From: an uncultured Oscillospiraceae bacterium
GTDB taxonomy: Bacteria; Bacillota; Clostridia; Oscillospirales; Acutalibacteraceae
Length of the DNA: 64,000 nt
Direction of reading: 5' to 3'
Assembly (NCBI GenBank): GCA_902492455.1
Contig: CABULH010000003.1
Coordinates: 186,001-250,000, forward strand
The notes beneath the pieces are model-generated. The model searched no databases, was not told the origin of the DNA, and saw only the letters and a program-made list of their open reading frames with translations. Both the position numbers and the translations under genes were made by a program. Positions 8,788 through 17,598 of this stretch are shown here, in pieces (position 1 is the first letter of the stretch; each line of letters starts with the position of its first letter).

Positions 8788-8992
8788 CTAACTCCAACCC
8801 ATAGTCTTGGTCATATTCAAGGTAATCGTCGATGCTCGGCTCAGTTATATTTGTCTTGGCAAACCATTTGTTGATTTCCGCCTCATATCTCGGTGCCATA
8901 TGCACAAGTGACTTTAGACGGTCGAGGGAAGTGATTGAAATGTCTGAGGTTTTTACCCCATACCCATAAGTGTGCCATGTTGCATAACTCAT
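8750..8992 (-). CDS. Truncated element protein of the MSYATWHTYGYG type
   Basis: 80 aa. It begins MSYATWHTYGYG, a start I associate with a longer hypothetical protein of clostridial integrative elements, and keeps DDYLEYDQDYGLELATL before ending abruptly at the junction with the methyltransferase remnant. ATG at 8992 has GGGAGGT upstream and overlaps the preceding stop (ATGA). The C-terminal part expected after LELATL is missing, so this is probably a truncated gene. Function unknown. Confidence 0.6.
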   Translation of the reverse strand: MSYATWHTYGYGVKTSDISITSLDRLKSLVHMAPRYEAEINKWFAKTNITEPSIDDYLEYDQDYGLELATLQRAFYPHPA

Positions 8993-9855
8993 TTTCCTAC
9001 CTCCCTGTGTGCTTTGGCCACCATGTCGTGGGCGACCTCCGATACGCTTTCCCAAAATGCCTCCCAGTAGCAATCATTGCGTCCAAGTTGTTTTTCGATC
9101 CGATCCGGAATGGACGGATCGTTGATGAGTTTTTGGTACTGGTCTTTGGAAAGATCGCCTACATCATCCCACTCCTCGACCTGCGATATGAAATCCTCTT
9201 TACGGCACTGTGCTGTGAACACATCTGCAACTTCCCGGATATAACGCAATGACATGGTGAGGGGCTGCTTTTGTACAGAAATCATGTAGTGGTTCTCCGT
9301 GTACTCCCCTTCAAGGTATCCTTCATAAGAGTCTCCGTCAGAATCAACCACAAAGCCTGCATTTTCCACCCAGCGTAGAATTACACCACGCTCAATTTCC
9401 TCTCGGAGCTTCTCAAGCATAATATGTCTGGCATCCTCATGGTCGGTGAACAATTCACAGCTATTTCCATGCTCACCGTCCACAGCCCAGTCTTCCATTA
9501 CGACATAGATTGTCGCTTGCTTCTGGCAACGATGCAGATCCTCCAGCGGACGCACCATCTGCGGCGCCATGATGACCATATCCAGGATAATGTCATCCAG
9601 CTTTTTAGGTTCATCATATAGGTCTGAGAAAATCTCCTCTAACCGTTTGATTTCGTGCGGTAATACAGGAGGATCAAATTCGCAGTAAAGATCCGGCGTT
9701 TCGTTTTCGGTCTCCTTGTCGTCACCATCTCGAATTTCAATAATGGTGCCGTAAAGACCCTCATACTCGCTCTCTTTTGTACCTATGACAGGTGCGCCTA
9801 TGACATATTCGACGCCCCCGTATGTGAATGTGGCGCCCGGTTGATTGATTATCAT
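8989..9855 (-). CDS. Conserved element protein of unknown function
   Basis: 288 aa beginning MIINQPGATFTYGGVEY. The ATG at 9855 follows GAAAGGAGAC. The protein is acidic (rich in Asp/Glu) with no membrane segment and no recognised catalytic motif. It lies downstream of a hairpin-ribosome-site cassette (9877-9908) that has a near copy at 11166-11193, and is coupled by ATGA to the next gene. Function unknown. Confidence 0.65.
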   Translation of the reverse strand: MIINQPGATFTYGGVEYVIGAPVIGTKESEYEGLYGTIIEIRDGDDKETENETPDLYCEFDPPVLPHEIKRLEEIFSDLYDEPKKLDDIILDMVIMAPQMVRPLEDLHRCQKQATIYVVMEDWAVDGEHGNSCELFTDHEDARHIMLEKLREEIERGVILRWVENAGFVVDSDGDSYEGYLEGEYTENHYMISVQKQPLTMSLRYIREVADVFTAQCRKEDFISQVEEWDDVGDLSKDQYQKLINDPSIPDRIEKQLGRNDCYWEAFWESVSEVAHDMVAKAHREVGK

Positions 9856-9876
9856 TAGTTTGTCTCCTTTCAAAAT

Positions 9877-9908
9877 CGCAGCGAGGGCAATTGCTTGCCC
9901 TTGCTGCG
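9877..9908 (-). repeat. Hairpin-RBS cassette, copy 1
   Basis: Stem CGCAGCGAGGGCAA / TTGCCCTTGCTGCG. On the minus strand it is followed by ATTTTGAAAGGAGAC, the ribosome site of the next gene. Copy 2 at 11166-11193 has a different loop and inner stem but the same outer stem and the same ATTTTGAAAGGAGAC tail. It may be a weak terminator, an mRNA 5' stabiliser, or a processing site. Confidence 0.6.
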
Positions 9909-9929
9909 TTGGTTTTGCTATAAAAGCAT

Positions 9930-10571
9930 TTATCCATTTTTGATTTCATCTGCTTCAATGCCCAGAAGCAGATCATCCTCCTCATCGTTCATCCAGGCAA
10001 ATGCTTTCTCGCATTGCTGTTGGCTATATTCCACCTCAACAAGTTCGCCGTTTTCCCATATGATATCGCCGGCAAAGTAGCAGCCAGGTTCTTCATAGTG
10101 AAGCGTAGCGTATAAGGTAGGAAACATAGAGCAAACCTGCTCAAACCAGTCTCTCGGCGGGGACCATGCGGTATCAAACTCGAATTCGATCCCTTCACAG
10201 CCCTCGCTCCATCCCATTTCATCAGGTGTAATCTTGTCATGGTAAACATCCCATTTTGTGCCCCAGTTTGCGATGTTCCAGTGATAACCATCGATGGGTG
10301 AGATGCTCTGTCCATGCAAAGCAAAGAGCAAGGTGTCCTTTGAAATCTTGTTGTGGGCGTCATATCCCATATCCAGCACCTCCTGTGGTGTTGGAACCAG
10401 GGCGTTGAAGCAGAAATAAGATTCCGTTGGTTGCGGTTCCATTTGTGCAATAGCCTTTTCCCATTCCTGCGGGGGATACTTGGCCGGCAGGCCTTGATTC
10501 GCAAAGACGAAGCGCTTTATTTCATCAGCGCCTCCAGAAACATTGAGCGTATTCATGCACCAGTTTGGCAT
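9930..10571 (-). CDS. Api92-like ferredoxin-fold protein (DUF1281 type)
   Basis: 213 aa. It starts MPNWCMNTLNVSG and contains WNIANWGTKWDVY and FDTAWSPP, signatures of the ferredoxin-like Api92/DUF1281 family found in phages and integrative elements. Its role is unknown; related domains are sometimes considered host-defence or DNA-mimic accessory proteins, but nothing here proves that. No membrane segment. It lies in the operon between two unnamed element genes. Confidence 0.75.
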   Translation of the reverse strand: MPNWCMNTLNVSGGADEIKRFVFANQGLPAKYPPQEWEKAIAQMEPQPTESYFCFNALVPTPQEVLDMGYDAHNKISKDTLLFALHGQSISPIDGYHWNIANWGTKWDVYHDKITPDEMGWSEGCEGIEFEFDTAWSPPRDWFEQVCSMFPTLYATLHYEEPGCYFAGDIIWENGELVEVEYSQQQCEKAFAWMNDEEDDLLLGIEADEIKNG

Positions 10572-10589
10572 AGTTTTGATCCCTCCTGA

Positions 10590-11144
10590 TTAGTTGTGAT
10601 AGTCGAAAACTACAAGCGCCCAGTCTGTGGGATTGCTCTTGATTTTTTCGAAATCTGTTGGATATAGCCGAGATGTATAATCGTGGCTGTTAAAAAAGTA
10701 CGAGTCGCAACGATAGTCACCGTGGAGATGAGAGGATATGTTGTGCAGATAATAAGGTGTCATAAAGTTGAACCCGTTGAGTTCTTCCTCATATGAGCCT
10801 CTGATCAATATGCCGTTTATGATTTCTTCGAGGTTGATCCCAACTGTTCTTTTGAGTTCTGCAAGACAGCAATCGATTTCATTACACTGATTTCTTTTTG
10901 CATTCTCAAGTTCCTCAACAAAGTAATCAACGTCATCCGCTGCGAGAAGAACATTCTCAGGATACACATTTCTCCATCTACCTGCGGTTTCCGTTTCGCG
11001 CCAGTCAAACGCCTGGCCGTAATAGGGCTCTGTTTCCGAATCGGCATACGCTCTTACTGCGGAAATGGTTTCATCCAAATCGCAATTATCGGCATCTGCC
11101 AAAGCGTCTGGAATATAAACCAGTATTTTGTGTAAGTAATGCAT
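10590..11144 (-). CDS. Element protein of unknown function
   Basis: 184 aa starting MHYLHKILVYIPDALADAD. ATG has AAAGGAGAC upstream, inside the second hairpin-RBS cassette. Acidic, aromatic-rich, soluble; no motif recognised. It lies 18 bases upstream of the Api92-like gene. Confidence 0.6.
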   Translation of the reverse strand: MHYLHKILVYIPDALADADNCDLDETISAVRAYADSETEPYYGQAFDWRETETAGRWRNVYPENVLLAADDVDYFVEELENAKRNQCNEIDCCLAELKRTVGINLEEIINGILIRGSYEEELNGFNFMTPYYLHNISSHLHGDYRCDSYFFNSHDYTSRLYPTDFEKIKSNPTDWALVVFDYHN

Positions 11145-11165
11145 TGTAGTCTCCTTTCAAAATAG

Positions 11166-11193
11166 CAGCGAGGATGACTGCTCATCCTCGCTG
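11166..11193 (-). repeat. Hairpin-RBS cassette, copy 2
   Basis: Stem CAGCGAGGATGA / TCATCCTCGCTG directly before the ribosome site of the gene starting at 11144. It shares the outer stem and downstream ATTTTGAAAGGAGAC with copy 1 at 9877-9908. Confidence 0.6.
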
Positions 11194-11200
11194 GTTGTTG

Positions 11201-13489
11201 TTATGCCCGGATATGTCGCTTGACCACTGCGGTCAACTTCGTGGGCAGTTGAGAAAGATCCGTGATGTCCATAAAGGAATCGCCATAGATCCGTTCGATG
11301 TTTTGCTTATCTTCGCCGATTGCCGCCGCTACAAACAGGATTCCCTTGCGACGGTATTCCTGCTTGATGCCGCGAAGATCCTCTTCCGCTGCGCTGCCAT
11401 AATACCCACTGTCCGCAGGTTGACCGTCTGAGACGAGGATCAGGATTTTGACTTCCTCAGGCCGCTTGGAGAGCTGCTCCGCTACAAAGCGCAGTGCAGC
11501 TCCATCGCGGTTGCTGCCACGGGCGGCAATATCGATCATACGGTATTTATCATTCTGATCGATACTCTCAAACTCCGCATAAGAGTGCAGCTCCACAGTG
11601 CCCCAGCCGGTAGAGTGACCATAGACCATGACCGGGATGCGAAGAGCCTGACAAAAGTCGTATAGGATAATCGCCGATGCTCTGGCATAGGTGCAACGGT
11701 CGCAGGAACTCATGGAACCGGACTCATCCAGAAGAAGACCTACGACCATCTCCGGAATCTCGTTTGGCAATGCGTTCTTATAAAACACCTTGCCGTCGTT
11801 TCGGCACAGCGCATGAGCATCCAGACGCCGGCCCATCATGAGTCCGGTTTGCTTTCCGCCGCGTTGTTTGTCCTTTAATTGCTGCACGAGGCTCTTTTGC
11901 AGTTGCTTTGAAATTGCAAGCAGAGGGCCGGCAATGGCATTGTACTGTTCTACCAGCTCTTCATCCACATCTGTGATCCGGTTAATCACGATGTTTACGC
12001 CATCGTGGATATTCCCATAGGAGATGTTCTGTGCCGCATCATTCAGCTCACGGATGCGTTCGTTCTCAAGCTGCTCACAGGCCGCTTTCTCTGCCATTTT
12101 TTCCAGCAGGCGTTCAACATCAGCCGCAGCACGGTCATAGTGCTCACGCTCATATGCATCGTTTCGTTCAACGGAACCGCCCAGCGGCTCTGATACCTGC
12201 TCTGTGTGCTGATATGGGATGCGGCCGGTTTCCTCTGACGACACATCCTGCTTACCTTCGTTACCTGATGCACCGTCGGCAAACACAGTATCCTCAGAAG
12301 CGCCTTTTTCACCTCCGCCAGCTCCGTCAGACTGACTTTGAGCGGCTTCCGATTCAGCATCTTCTGACTCAGTCTGGGGAGAAGCGGATTCTTCGCTTTT
12401 TTCCTCCTCAGACTCACTTTCCTTTGCCTGCGCACTCGTTTTTGCCCGCTTGGTCGCATTAGACGCCGGGCATGGGCTGCCTGCCTCCGCAACAGGAGTG
12501 CTGGTTCCTTCGCCGGCAGCAGAGCCGCCTGCAATGGATTGCAGCATCTCCGAAAGCGTCTGTGCAATGGAGCTTGGTGCTCCAGCCGCAGTCGCATCCT
12601 CCTGACGCTGTTTGCAGATTTCCATGAACTCTTCGATGTAATCCCAGCAGCGCACCAGAATGAGATTAACCACATTCCAACGTTCCTTTCCAGACGGATT
12701 GGTAATTGCGCTGTCCAGTTCTGGAAGCAACTTGAACACGACCTGAACTCGCTCATCGCTCAACGGCTCGTCACCATACTTGATTTCTCCGTACTTCACA
12801 TACGACAGCATGATCTGCAGGATACTCTCAAAGATATGGATGGAGCCATCCTCTTCTTGCTCAATAAGCTGTGTGACGGTAGGGATACTGCTGAACTGCT
12901 GTTCCCTCAGAAGTTCCAGGCAACTGCCCAGCACTCCGGGGAACTGCGCAAGCATGCGGCTTTCGATATAGCCGTCCTCCAGAACGTTCCAAACCTGATG
13001 CGCAACGCATTGCAGCATCTCATTGTTTTTGGGATCTGCCTTGGCGTATGCCCACAGCGCTTTCTCGCATGCGGCGTCAGCAGTAGAAACCAGTCGGGGT
13101 GGCTCCGGATACCACTTGTTCCGTTCAAGGAAATTGAAGTAGGTTTGTTTTGACAGAAAATCCGTGTGCAGGCAATGCCCAAGCTCATGCGTAAACAGGC
13201 CGCACACGATTTCGTATCGCTCCATCCGCGAACGGTTCTGCGTCACTATCCTATGCCCGGCGTTGATCAGCACAGTCAGGTTGTCGGTACAGGCGACATT
13301 ACCGTCTTTGGGTTTCCATGACAGGTTGACATGAACGCGGCGGTTATACTTATACCGCCGCGTTTGAGCAATCGCCATGTCCTCGAAATGCCCCGCAAGA
13401 ATACGGGAAGTAAAGAACTGGCGGTCGGATATTTTGCTGCGTTTTTCATTGAGCAGCTGTTTGAGTTTCTTGTGATTCACTCTTGCCAT
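11201..13489 (-). CDS. VWA-domain protein with HELGH metallopeptidase-like motif (MoxR partner)
   Basis: 762 aa. Near residue 101 FTHELGHCLH forms a zincin-type HExxH motif. Residues about 330-440 are a low-complexity Ser/Glu/Ala linker. From about residue 585 a von Willebrand A domain starts with the MIDAS sequence LLDESGSMSS and continues with ILVSDGQPADSG. The layout resembles CobT/NorD-type partners of MoxR AAA+ ATPases, and such an ATPase gene lies 27 bases upstream (13517-15397). Such pairs remodel or insert metals into target complexes; the target here is unknown. Whether HELGH is catalytic is uncertain. Confidence 0.8.
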   Translation of the reverse strand: MARVNHKKLKQLLNEKRSKISDRQFFTSRILAGHFEDMAIAQTRRYKYNRRVHVNLSWKPKDGNVACTDNLTVLINAGHRIVTQNRSRMERYEIVCGLFTHELGHCLHTDFLSKQTYFNFLERNKWYPEPPRLVSTADAACEKALWAYAKADPKNNEMLQCVAHQVWNVLEDGYIESRMLAQFPGVLGSCLELLREQQFSSIPTVTQLIEQEEDGSIHIFESILQIMLSYVKYGEIKYGDEPLSDERVQVVFKLLPELDSAITNPSGKERWNVVNLILVRCWDYIEEFMEICKQRQEDATAAGAPSSIAQTLSEMLQSIAGGSAAGEGTSTPVAEAGSPCPASNATKRAKTSAQAKESESEEEKSEESASPQTESEDAESEAAQSQSDGAGGGEKGASEDTVFADGASGNEGKQDVSSEETGRIPYQHTEQVSEPLGGSVERNDAYEREHYDRAAADVERLLEKMAEKAACEQLENERIRELNDAAQNISYGNIHDGVNIVINRITDVDEELVEQYNAIAGPLLAISKQLQKSLVQQLKDKQRGGKQTGLMMGRRLDAHALCRNDGKVFYKNALPNEIPEMVVGLLLDESGSMSSCDRCTYARASAIILYDFCQALRIPVMVYGHSTGWGTVELHSYAEFESIDQNDKYRMIDIAARGSNRDGAALRFVAEQLSKRPEEVKILILVSDGQPADSGYYGSAAEEDLRGIKQEYRRKGILFVAAAIGEDKQNIERIYGDSFMDITDLSQLPTKLTAVVKRHIRA

Positions 13490-13516
13490 GAAGAGTTGAC
13501 CTCCTTCCTGTGTGAG

Positions 13517-15397
13517 TTATACTGCCTTCTTACGCCTCTTTGGTGCAAAGATAGGCTCCAGCACTGTGCTGATGAGCGACTCCCGGTCCTCCTCATCGGC
13601 GGTGGCTTTGCTGATTACCGTGTACTTGGCCGAAACATATGGGTCGCCGGAGATTTCCGTGCTGACGATCCAGTCGATGAGGCTGCGCATACCGCAAGAG
13701 CCGTCGGTGATGCTGTTTTTACGGCAGTAGTCCGCCATGTCATTGACGACCTGCACCATTTGCGATACGAGATACTCGTCTGCACAGCCGGTAACGGCCA
13801 TTGCACGCTGTACCATGACCTCAGGTGCAGGCAGCTCGATGTCCTCTACAAGGCTCATCCTGTCCACAACCGACTGGTTCATATTGCGGCAACCCTCATA
13901 GCTGACGTTGGTCGTGACAATCACGACAGCATCGGGATGCCTCTGGATGATCTCGCCAGTGGGCAGCGTGATAGAACCTTCCTGTTCCAGCAGCGAGTTG
14001 AGCCCCACGAGTACGCCGGGCTGCATGATGGTGGATGGCTCCTGTACCTCGATCACATATCCATGTTTCAGAGCCTTGATGAAATCAGTCTCCACATAGG
14101 TATAGGTCTGGCTGGAACCACCTGGGTTTTCGCCTCTCTTGCTGAGCGCCTGCACCTTTTCTGTTACCTTATCCAGGACAATCCCCATGCAATCCTGTGA
14201 GGTCGCACCGGGATTTTCCACACCCGTGAGCATCTGATAGACTCCTGCCGGGTCGTAGTCCATATCGTCCAGATCGGGCAGGTGCATCAGCTTGGCCACA
14301 TTGGCGTAGTTGATGCCGCCCATGGATTTGAGCAGCTCACGCTCCCGATCTAGCTCAATGTCGCCGGTGGAAACAGAGTCCGTCTCAGGGAAAACCATAC
14401 CCACGAAATCGAATATTTCTGTTCCGGCAGAGCAGGTGTATTTCATATACGGCAGTCCCAGCCCCGCAGCGATTGCCTTGGCGCCCATGGTCTTGCCCGT
14501 GCCGGCCGGGCCGCGAAGCAGGAAGTTGCGCATCTGCGTGGGTTTCCCTGTCGTGGCCTGCGCATGTTTGCAGATATCCGCCACCTCCACCGGGATGATA
14601 TACCACTCCGGCAGCTTAGGTACAAGGGACATCTCCAGGGCAGAGAGCTTACGCCCCGCATTCAGCTGATACTTTCCAATGAAATCTGAATGCTCTATAA
14701 CCGTTGTAGCCTTGGAAATTACCGCCGGTCCAGTCTTGGCAAAGATAGTAAACTCGCCGGCGATCACGCTGGTGGGCGTGAATACTCCTGAGTCCAGCTG
14801 CGTCTGCGAGACCCGCATAAGGTTGCCTGATTTATCTAGCGAGACAGGGATGTGGGCCGGGCAGGTATCGTCCTTGATGCGGCGATAGGCGTTATCGCAC
14901 AGGATCGCCATATCTTCAGTAGCCTGCTTCATATCTGTGTAGCCAGCATTCATCTGGTCGTTGTAGGATTGTAAGTGCTCATCAAACTCCGAGTCCGAAA
15001 GCAGCATAGGCATCATGGCAAACAACAATGCGGCCCCGTCTCTTTGGCTGGAGTGGGCTGTGTACTGCTCGATGACCTCCGTGTTCTTGTCATACACGCT
15101 GGCCAGCAGGTTTCCTGTGGCAGAATCAAATACCACCAGATGATAGGCGTCGGGGCCGGCAGCAGATTTGTACTCTGCTGCGCTTTTTTGACCATCCACC
15201 ATGCCGACAGCGCCTTCGCCGGAGCCGTTCATGCAGCGACAAAAGGCATGCACCGCCTTGATAACGGTGGCACAAAGGGTGGACTCCGTTTTCTCTCCGT
15301 AGACTGACGCCACCTTGATCTTTTTGTTGGTAATCGTGTCAAAGGGGGGCGGGAGAGAACGGGAGTAATTAAATAGATTTGCAATCGATACGCTCAT
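13517..15397 (-). CDS. MoxR-type AAA+ ATPase
   Basis: 626 aa. The N-terminal ~250 residues form an unassigned domain. The AAA+ module has Walker A GPAGTGKT at about residues 295-302, the following AKAIAAGLGLPYM, a Walker B/sensor region VIEVQEPSTIM and VVIVTTNVSYEGCRNMN, and the arginine-finger region RMSLVEDIELP. These fit MoxR/NorQ-like ATPases. ATG at 15397 was preferred because the longer frame has no good ribosome site. The adjacent downstream VWA gene is its likely partner. About 25 bases separate it from the upstream membrane-protein gene. Confidence 0.85.
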   Translation of the reverse strand: MSVSIANLFNYSRSLPPPFDTITNKKIKVASVYGEKTESTLCATVIKAVHAFCRCMNGSGEGAVGMVDGQKSAAEYKSAAGPDAYHLVVFDSATGNLLASVYDKNTEVIEQYTAHSSQRDGAALLFAMMPMLLSDSEFDEHLQSYNDQMNAGYTDMKQATEDMAILCDNAYRRIKDDTCPAHIPVSLDKSGNLMRVSQTQLDSGVFTPTSVIAGEFTIFAKTGPAVISKATTVIEHSDFIGKYQLNAGRKLSALEMSLVPKLPEWYIIPVEVADICKHAQATTGKPTQMRNFLLRGPAGTGKTMGAKAIAAGLGLPYMKYTCSAGTEIFDFVGMVFPETDSVSTGDIELDRERELLKSMGGINYANVAKLMHLPDLDDMDYDPAGVYQMLTGVENPGATSQDCMGIVLDKVTEKVQALSKRGENPGGSSQTYTYVETDFIKALKHGYVIEVQEPSTIMQPGVLVGLNSLLEQEGSITLPTGEIIQRHPDAVVIVTTNVSYEGCRNMNQSVVDRMSLVEDIELPAPEVMVQRAMAVTGCADEYLVSQMVQVVNDMADYCRKNSITDGSCGMRSLIDWIVSTEISGDPYVSAKYTVISKATADEEDRESLISTVLEPIFAPKRRKKAV

Positions 15398-15422
15398 AAT
15401 TACGTCATTCCTTTCTGCAGTT

Positions 15423-16169
15423 CTACTGCGCAAGATTGATTGTGATACCGGAGTCGGTGGCTATGCAATTCTCAATTCCACTGCGGTCAAGCTCCCGGCA
15501 GATATCCGGCCAGCTCTCCCGCACCGGCAGCTCGTCCGCTCCGATGAGCAGCGACAGGCGACCGGTAGCTATGGCTTCATTGCAGCGTTCATTCAGTTCG
15601 ACAGCATGTGCATCGACCCATTCAAAAGCAAGGTACTCATAATTCGGCGCCTGCTCTGGTTCATTTGAGGCGACATTAGCTGGTTCTTCTGCAGCCTCAT
15701 CATGGTCAACGACGGGGGCGTTTTCTGGTGTAGTCTGAAATTCAATATCGCACACCTGAAGATTGCGGACTACCACCTTTGCTTTTCGGTACCCGCCTGC
15801 ATGATTGAGAAGAATAAAGACATCTTCACCGTTTGTGATACGCTGCTTTGCCATTGGTGTTTCCCACACCCATCTGGCGTCCGGATACTCCGACAGCACC
15901 AGCTCGTTGATGCGTCTTTGAATCGTTCCGTAGGCCATATCCTGAACGTCTTTCTCGGTCGGCTCGCTTGGCGGAGGAAGCGGCAGAGGCATAATGACCT
16001 CGACTTTTCTTGCTGAGAGAAACAGCAGCCGCAGCGCCGCAATGAAAATGCCGAGAATGACCAGCAACAGAATCGGCCAGAGCCTGCAAATAAACAGCAG
16101 CAGGGCCAGAACGCCAAGAATGACCAGTGCCTCGTAGGCGATGTGTCGTTTGAACTCTTTGTTGTTCAT
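15423..16169 (-). CDS. Membrane-anchored protein of unknown function
   Basis: 248 aa. Two adjacent hydrophobic segments span roughly residues 15-50 (ALVILGVLALLLFICRLW, ILLLVILGIFIAALRLLFL), followed by a soluble domain with an acidic linker near 145-165. ATG at 16169 was chosen over 16175 because AAAGGA then has a proper spacing. It is first in the operon with the MoxR and VWA genes and may anchor or recruit them to the membrane (inference). Confidence 0.6.
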   Translation of the reverse strand: MNNKEFKRHIAYEALVILGVLALLLFICRLWPILLLVILGIFIAALRLLFLSARKVEVIMPLPLPPPSEPTEKDVQDMAYGTIQRRINELVLSEYPDARWVWETPMAKQRITNGEDVFILLNHAGGYRKAKVVVRNLQVCDIEFQTTPENAPVVDHDEAAEEPANVASNEPEQAPNYEYLAFEWVDAHAVELNERCNEAIATGRLSLLIGADELPVRESWPDICRELDRSGIENCIATDSGITINLAQ

Positions 16170-16192
16170 AATCATTCCTTTCTTTTGAGCAC

Positions 16193-16235
16193 AAAAAAAC
16201 GCACATGAGTTTCTGATTCAGTCACTCATGTGCGT
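16193..16235 (-). terminator. Terminator after ssb
   Basis: Minus-strand stem ACGCACATGAGT / ACTCATGTGCGT followed by TTTTTTTG. It lies between ssb and the membrane-protein gene, so it also sits in front of the MoxR/VWA group. Confidence 0.85.
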
Positions 16236-16277
16236 CTTAATGCGCTCTGTTCAATTATGTCGGCCCGCCTTTCGTCC

Positions 16278-16760
16278 TTATTCGTCGAAGAACGAATTTG
16301 CTCCGCCGAAGGGTTCAAATCCAGTAAAGTTTCCGGCGGCGTTGCCATTGGCGACCGGCTGTGTTTGCGGTGCGGTGGTCTGTGGTTCGGATGCAGTATT
16401 GTCGTTCTCCTTCGGTTTCTTGTCCGTATTGGAGAAGCAATACTCGATTTCATCCACGATCACAACCATTGCGCTTTTCTTCTCGTGGGTAGTCTGATCT
16501 TCCCACACATCCTCGTCAAGCCTGCCAAGAATATTGACATAGCTGCCTTCCTTGAGCTGCATTTTCTTAATGCGCTCGCAGACGGCCCCGAATGCCTTGA
16601 CCGACAGGTTGATCCAGCGGGAATTGTTATCGGCGCGGGTGTCGTACACCCTTTTACCGATGCGGAACCGGACGCTCTCTCCACTTTCGGAGTATCGGAG
16701 TGCCGGGGCGCCGTCGAATCCTTTCGAGACGACGACATCAGTTGCGATTGCTTTGAACAT
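16278..16760 (-). CDS. ssb: Single-stranded DNA-binding protein
   Basis: 160 aa. An OB-fold of about 110 residues contains SVRFRIGKR, WINLSVKAFG and SYVNILGRLDEDVWEDQ. A disordered Gln/Thr/Pro/Asn-rich linker leads to an acidic tip ending NSFFDE, the usual SSB tail that recruits repair proteins. It starts MFKAIATDVVV rather than MLN(R/K)V, typical of element-borne versions. It has its own promoter (16938-16966) and a leader containing a terminator (16842-16881). Confidence 0.9.
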   Translation of the reverse strand: MFKAIATDVVVSKGFDGAPALRYSESGESVRFRIGKRVYDTRADNNSRWINLSVKAFGAVCERIKKMQLKEGSYVNILGRLDEDVWEDQTTHEKKSAMVVIVDEIEYCFSNTDKKPKENDNTASEPQTTAPQTQPVANGNAAGNFTGFEPFGGANSFFDE

Positions 16761-16841
16761 AATGTGACTCCTTTCTTGCAGGATTTGCCTGCTACAATGT
16801 TTTTATTTCAACCCTCTTTGAGGGGAGAAACCCGGGAAAAC

Positions 16842-16881
16842 AAAAAAAGTGCCAATCAGCACAACTGTGCTCATTGACACT
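16842..16881 (-). terminator. Leader terminator (attenuator candidate) before ssb
   Basis: Minus-strand AGTGTCAATGAGCACAG and CTGTGCTGATTGGCACT (long stem around a short loop) followed by TTTTTTTG. It lies between the ssb promoter and the ssb start codon. The 3' flank matches the terminator at 8260-8295. Confidence 0.85.
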
Positions 16882-16937
16882 TTAATGACTCGGATACTCT
16901 GGCGTCCCTTGCGGAAAACCTTGAAACTTACAAAGAC

Positions 16938-16966
16938 ATTATAGCATCAGCCACCCTAATAGTCAA
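16938..16966 (-). promoter_or_regulatory. ssb promoter
   Basis: TTGACT (16966-16961), 17-base spacer ending TGATGC, TATAAT (16943-16938). The -35 overlaps the TGA stop of the 58-aa gene just upstream. Confidence 0.85.
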
Positions 16967-17139
16967 TTGCTTTCGCCGTTTTCCTTTCGAATGCTCTTTT
17001 CAATTTCCAGTTTAACGAATTCGAGAGCCATCTCAATCTTTATGGGATCGAAAAGACACTCGCCCTCCGGCGTGATGTATTCATAGACCATTTTACGCAC
17101 ATCATCCGCCAGTGTGCGGATGGAGTCTGCTGTCGCCAT
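16963..17139 (-). CDS. 58-aa element protein
   Basis: Reads MATADSIRTLADDVRKMVYE and continues to RKENGESN, ending TGA inside the ssb -35. ATG at 17139 follows AAAGGAA and lies one base after the TAA of the upstream gene, so it is probably coupled. Predicted helical, slightly amphipathic. Function unknown. Confidence 0.55.
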   Translation of the reverse strand: MATADSIRTLADDVRKMVYEYITPEGECLFDPIKIEMALEFVKLEIEKSIRKENGESN

Positions 17140-17140
17140 A

Positions 17141-17590
17141 TTATTCGTTTCCTTTCTTCACAGTGAGCGCCAGATATCCGGAAAGAATCTGGCAGCCTTC
17201 ATTTTGATAGACCGGCGTATTCTCCGAGGCATACACCACAAGACGGTCTCCGACTGCAATATTTCGCAGACGCTGCCGTACATGGAGCTTCACATTGTGC
17301 GGCTCTGCGGTGAAGTAGATGACTTTCGGCCTTTTCCGCAGCGTCGTCCGTTCGACCTCTGTGCATTCTCCTTCGATAGCTATATATCTTCCTTTTGCTG
17401 CATTCCAAAACATGAAAACGCCGCTGGCTCCGAAAAACAGGAAAAAGAGGACGAAGGCAAGGGAGAGGTAGACGTCCCGGTACATCGCTATGACCACAAC
17501 TACAAGAAGCAGGCTCAGGCCAGATGCGCCCACCCTTATTATAATCTGTTTTTGTAAAGCCTCCGGTATCGAATTGAATTTCTCTTTCAT
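17141..17590 (-). CDS. Two-helix membrane protein of unknown function
   Basis: 149 aa starting MKEKFNSIPEALQKQ. Two adjacent membrane segments (about residues 20-40 and 44-64), then a soluble beta-rich domain of ~80 residues (KVIYFTAEPHNVKLHVRQ, GDRLVVYASE). ATG at 17590 chosen because GAGG is 6 bases upstream, whereas it is only 3 from the ATG at 17593. Lies 8 bases after the stop of the preceding gene. Confidence 0.6.
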   Translation of the reverse strand: MKEKFNSIPEALQKQIIIRVGASGLSLLLVVVVIAMYRDVYLSLAFVLFFLFFGASGVFMFWNAAKGRYIAIEGECTEVERTTLRKRPKVIYFTAEPHNVKLHVRQRLRNIAVGDRLVVYASENTPVYQNEGCQILSGYLALTVKKGNE

Positions 17591-17598
17591 CATGCACC

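Noticed and set aside
12300..12470. Repeat-like stretch rich in TCA/CTC triplets
   Set aside because: It encodes the Ser/Glu/Ala linker of the VWA protein; codon bias of a disordered linker explains it.
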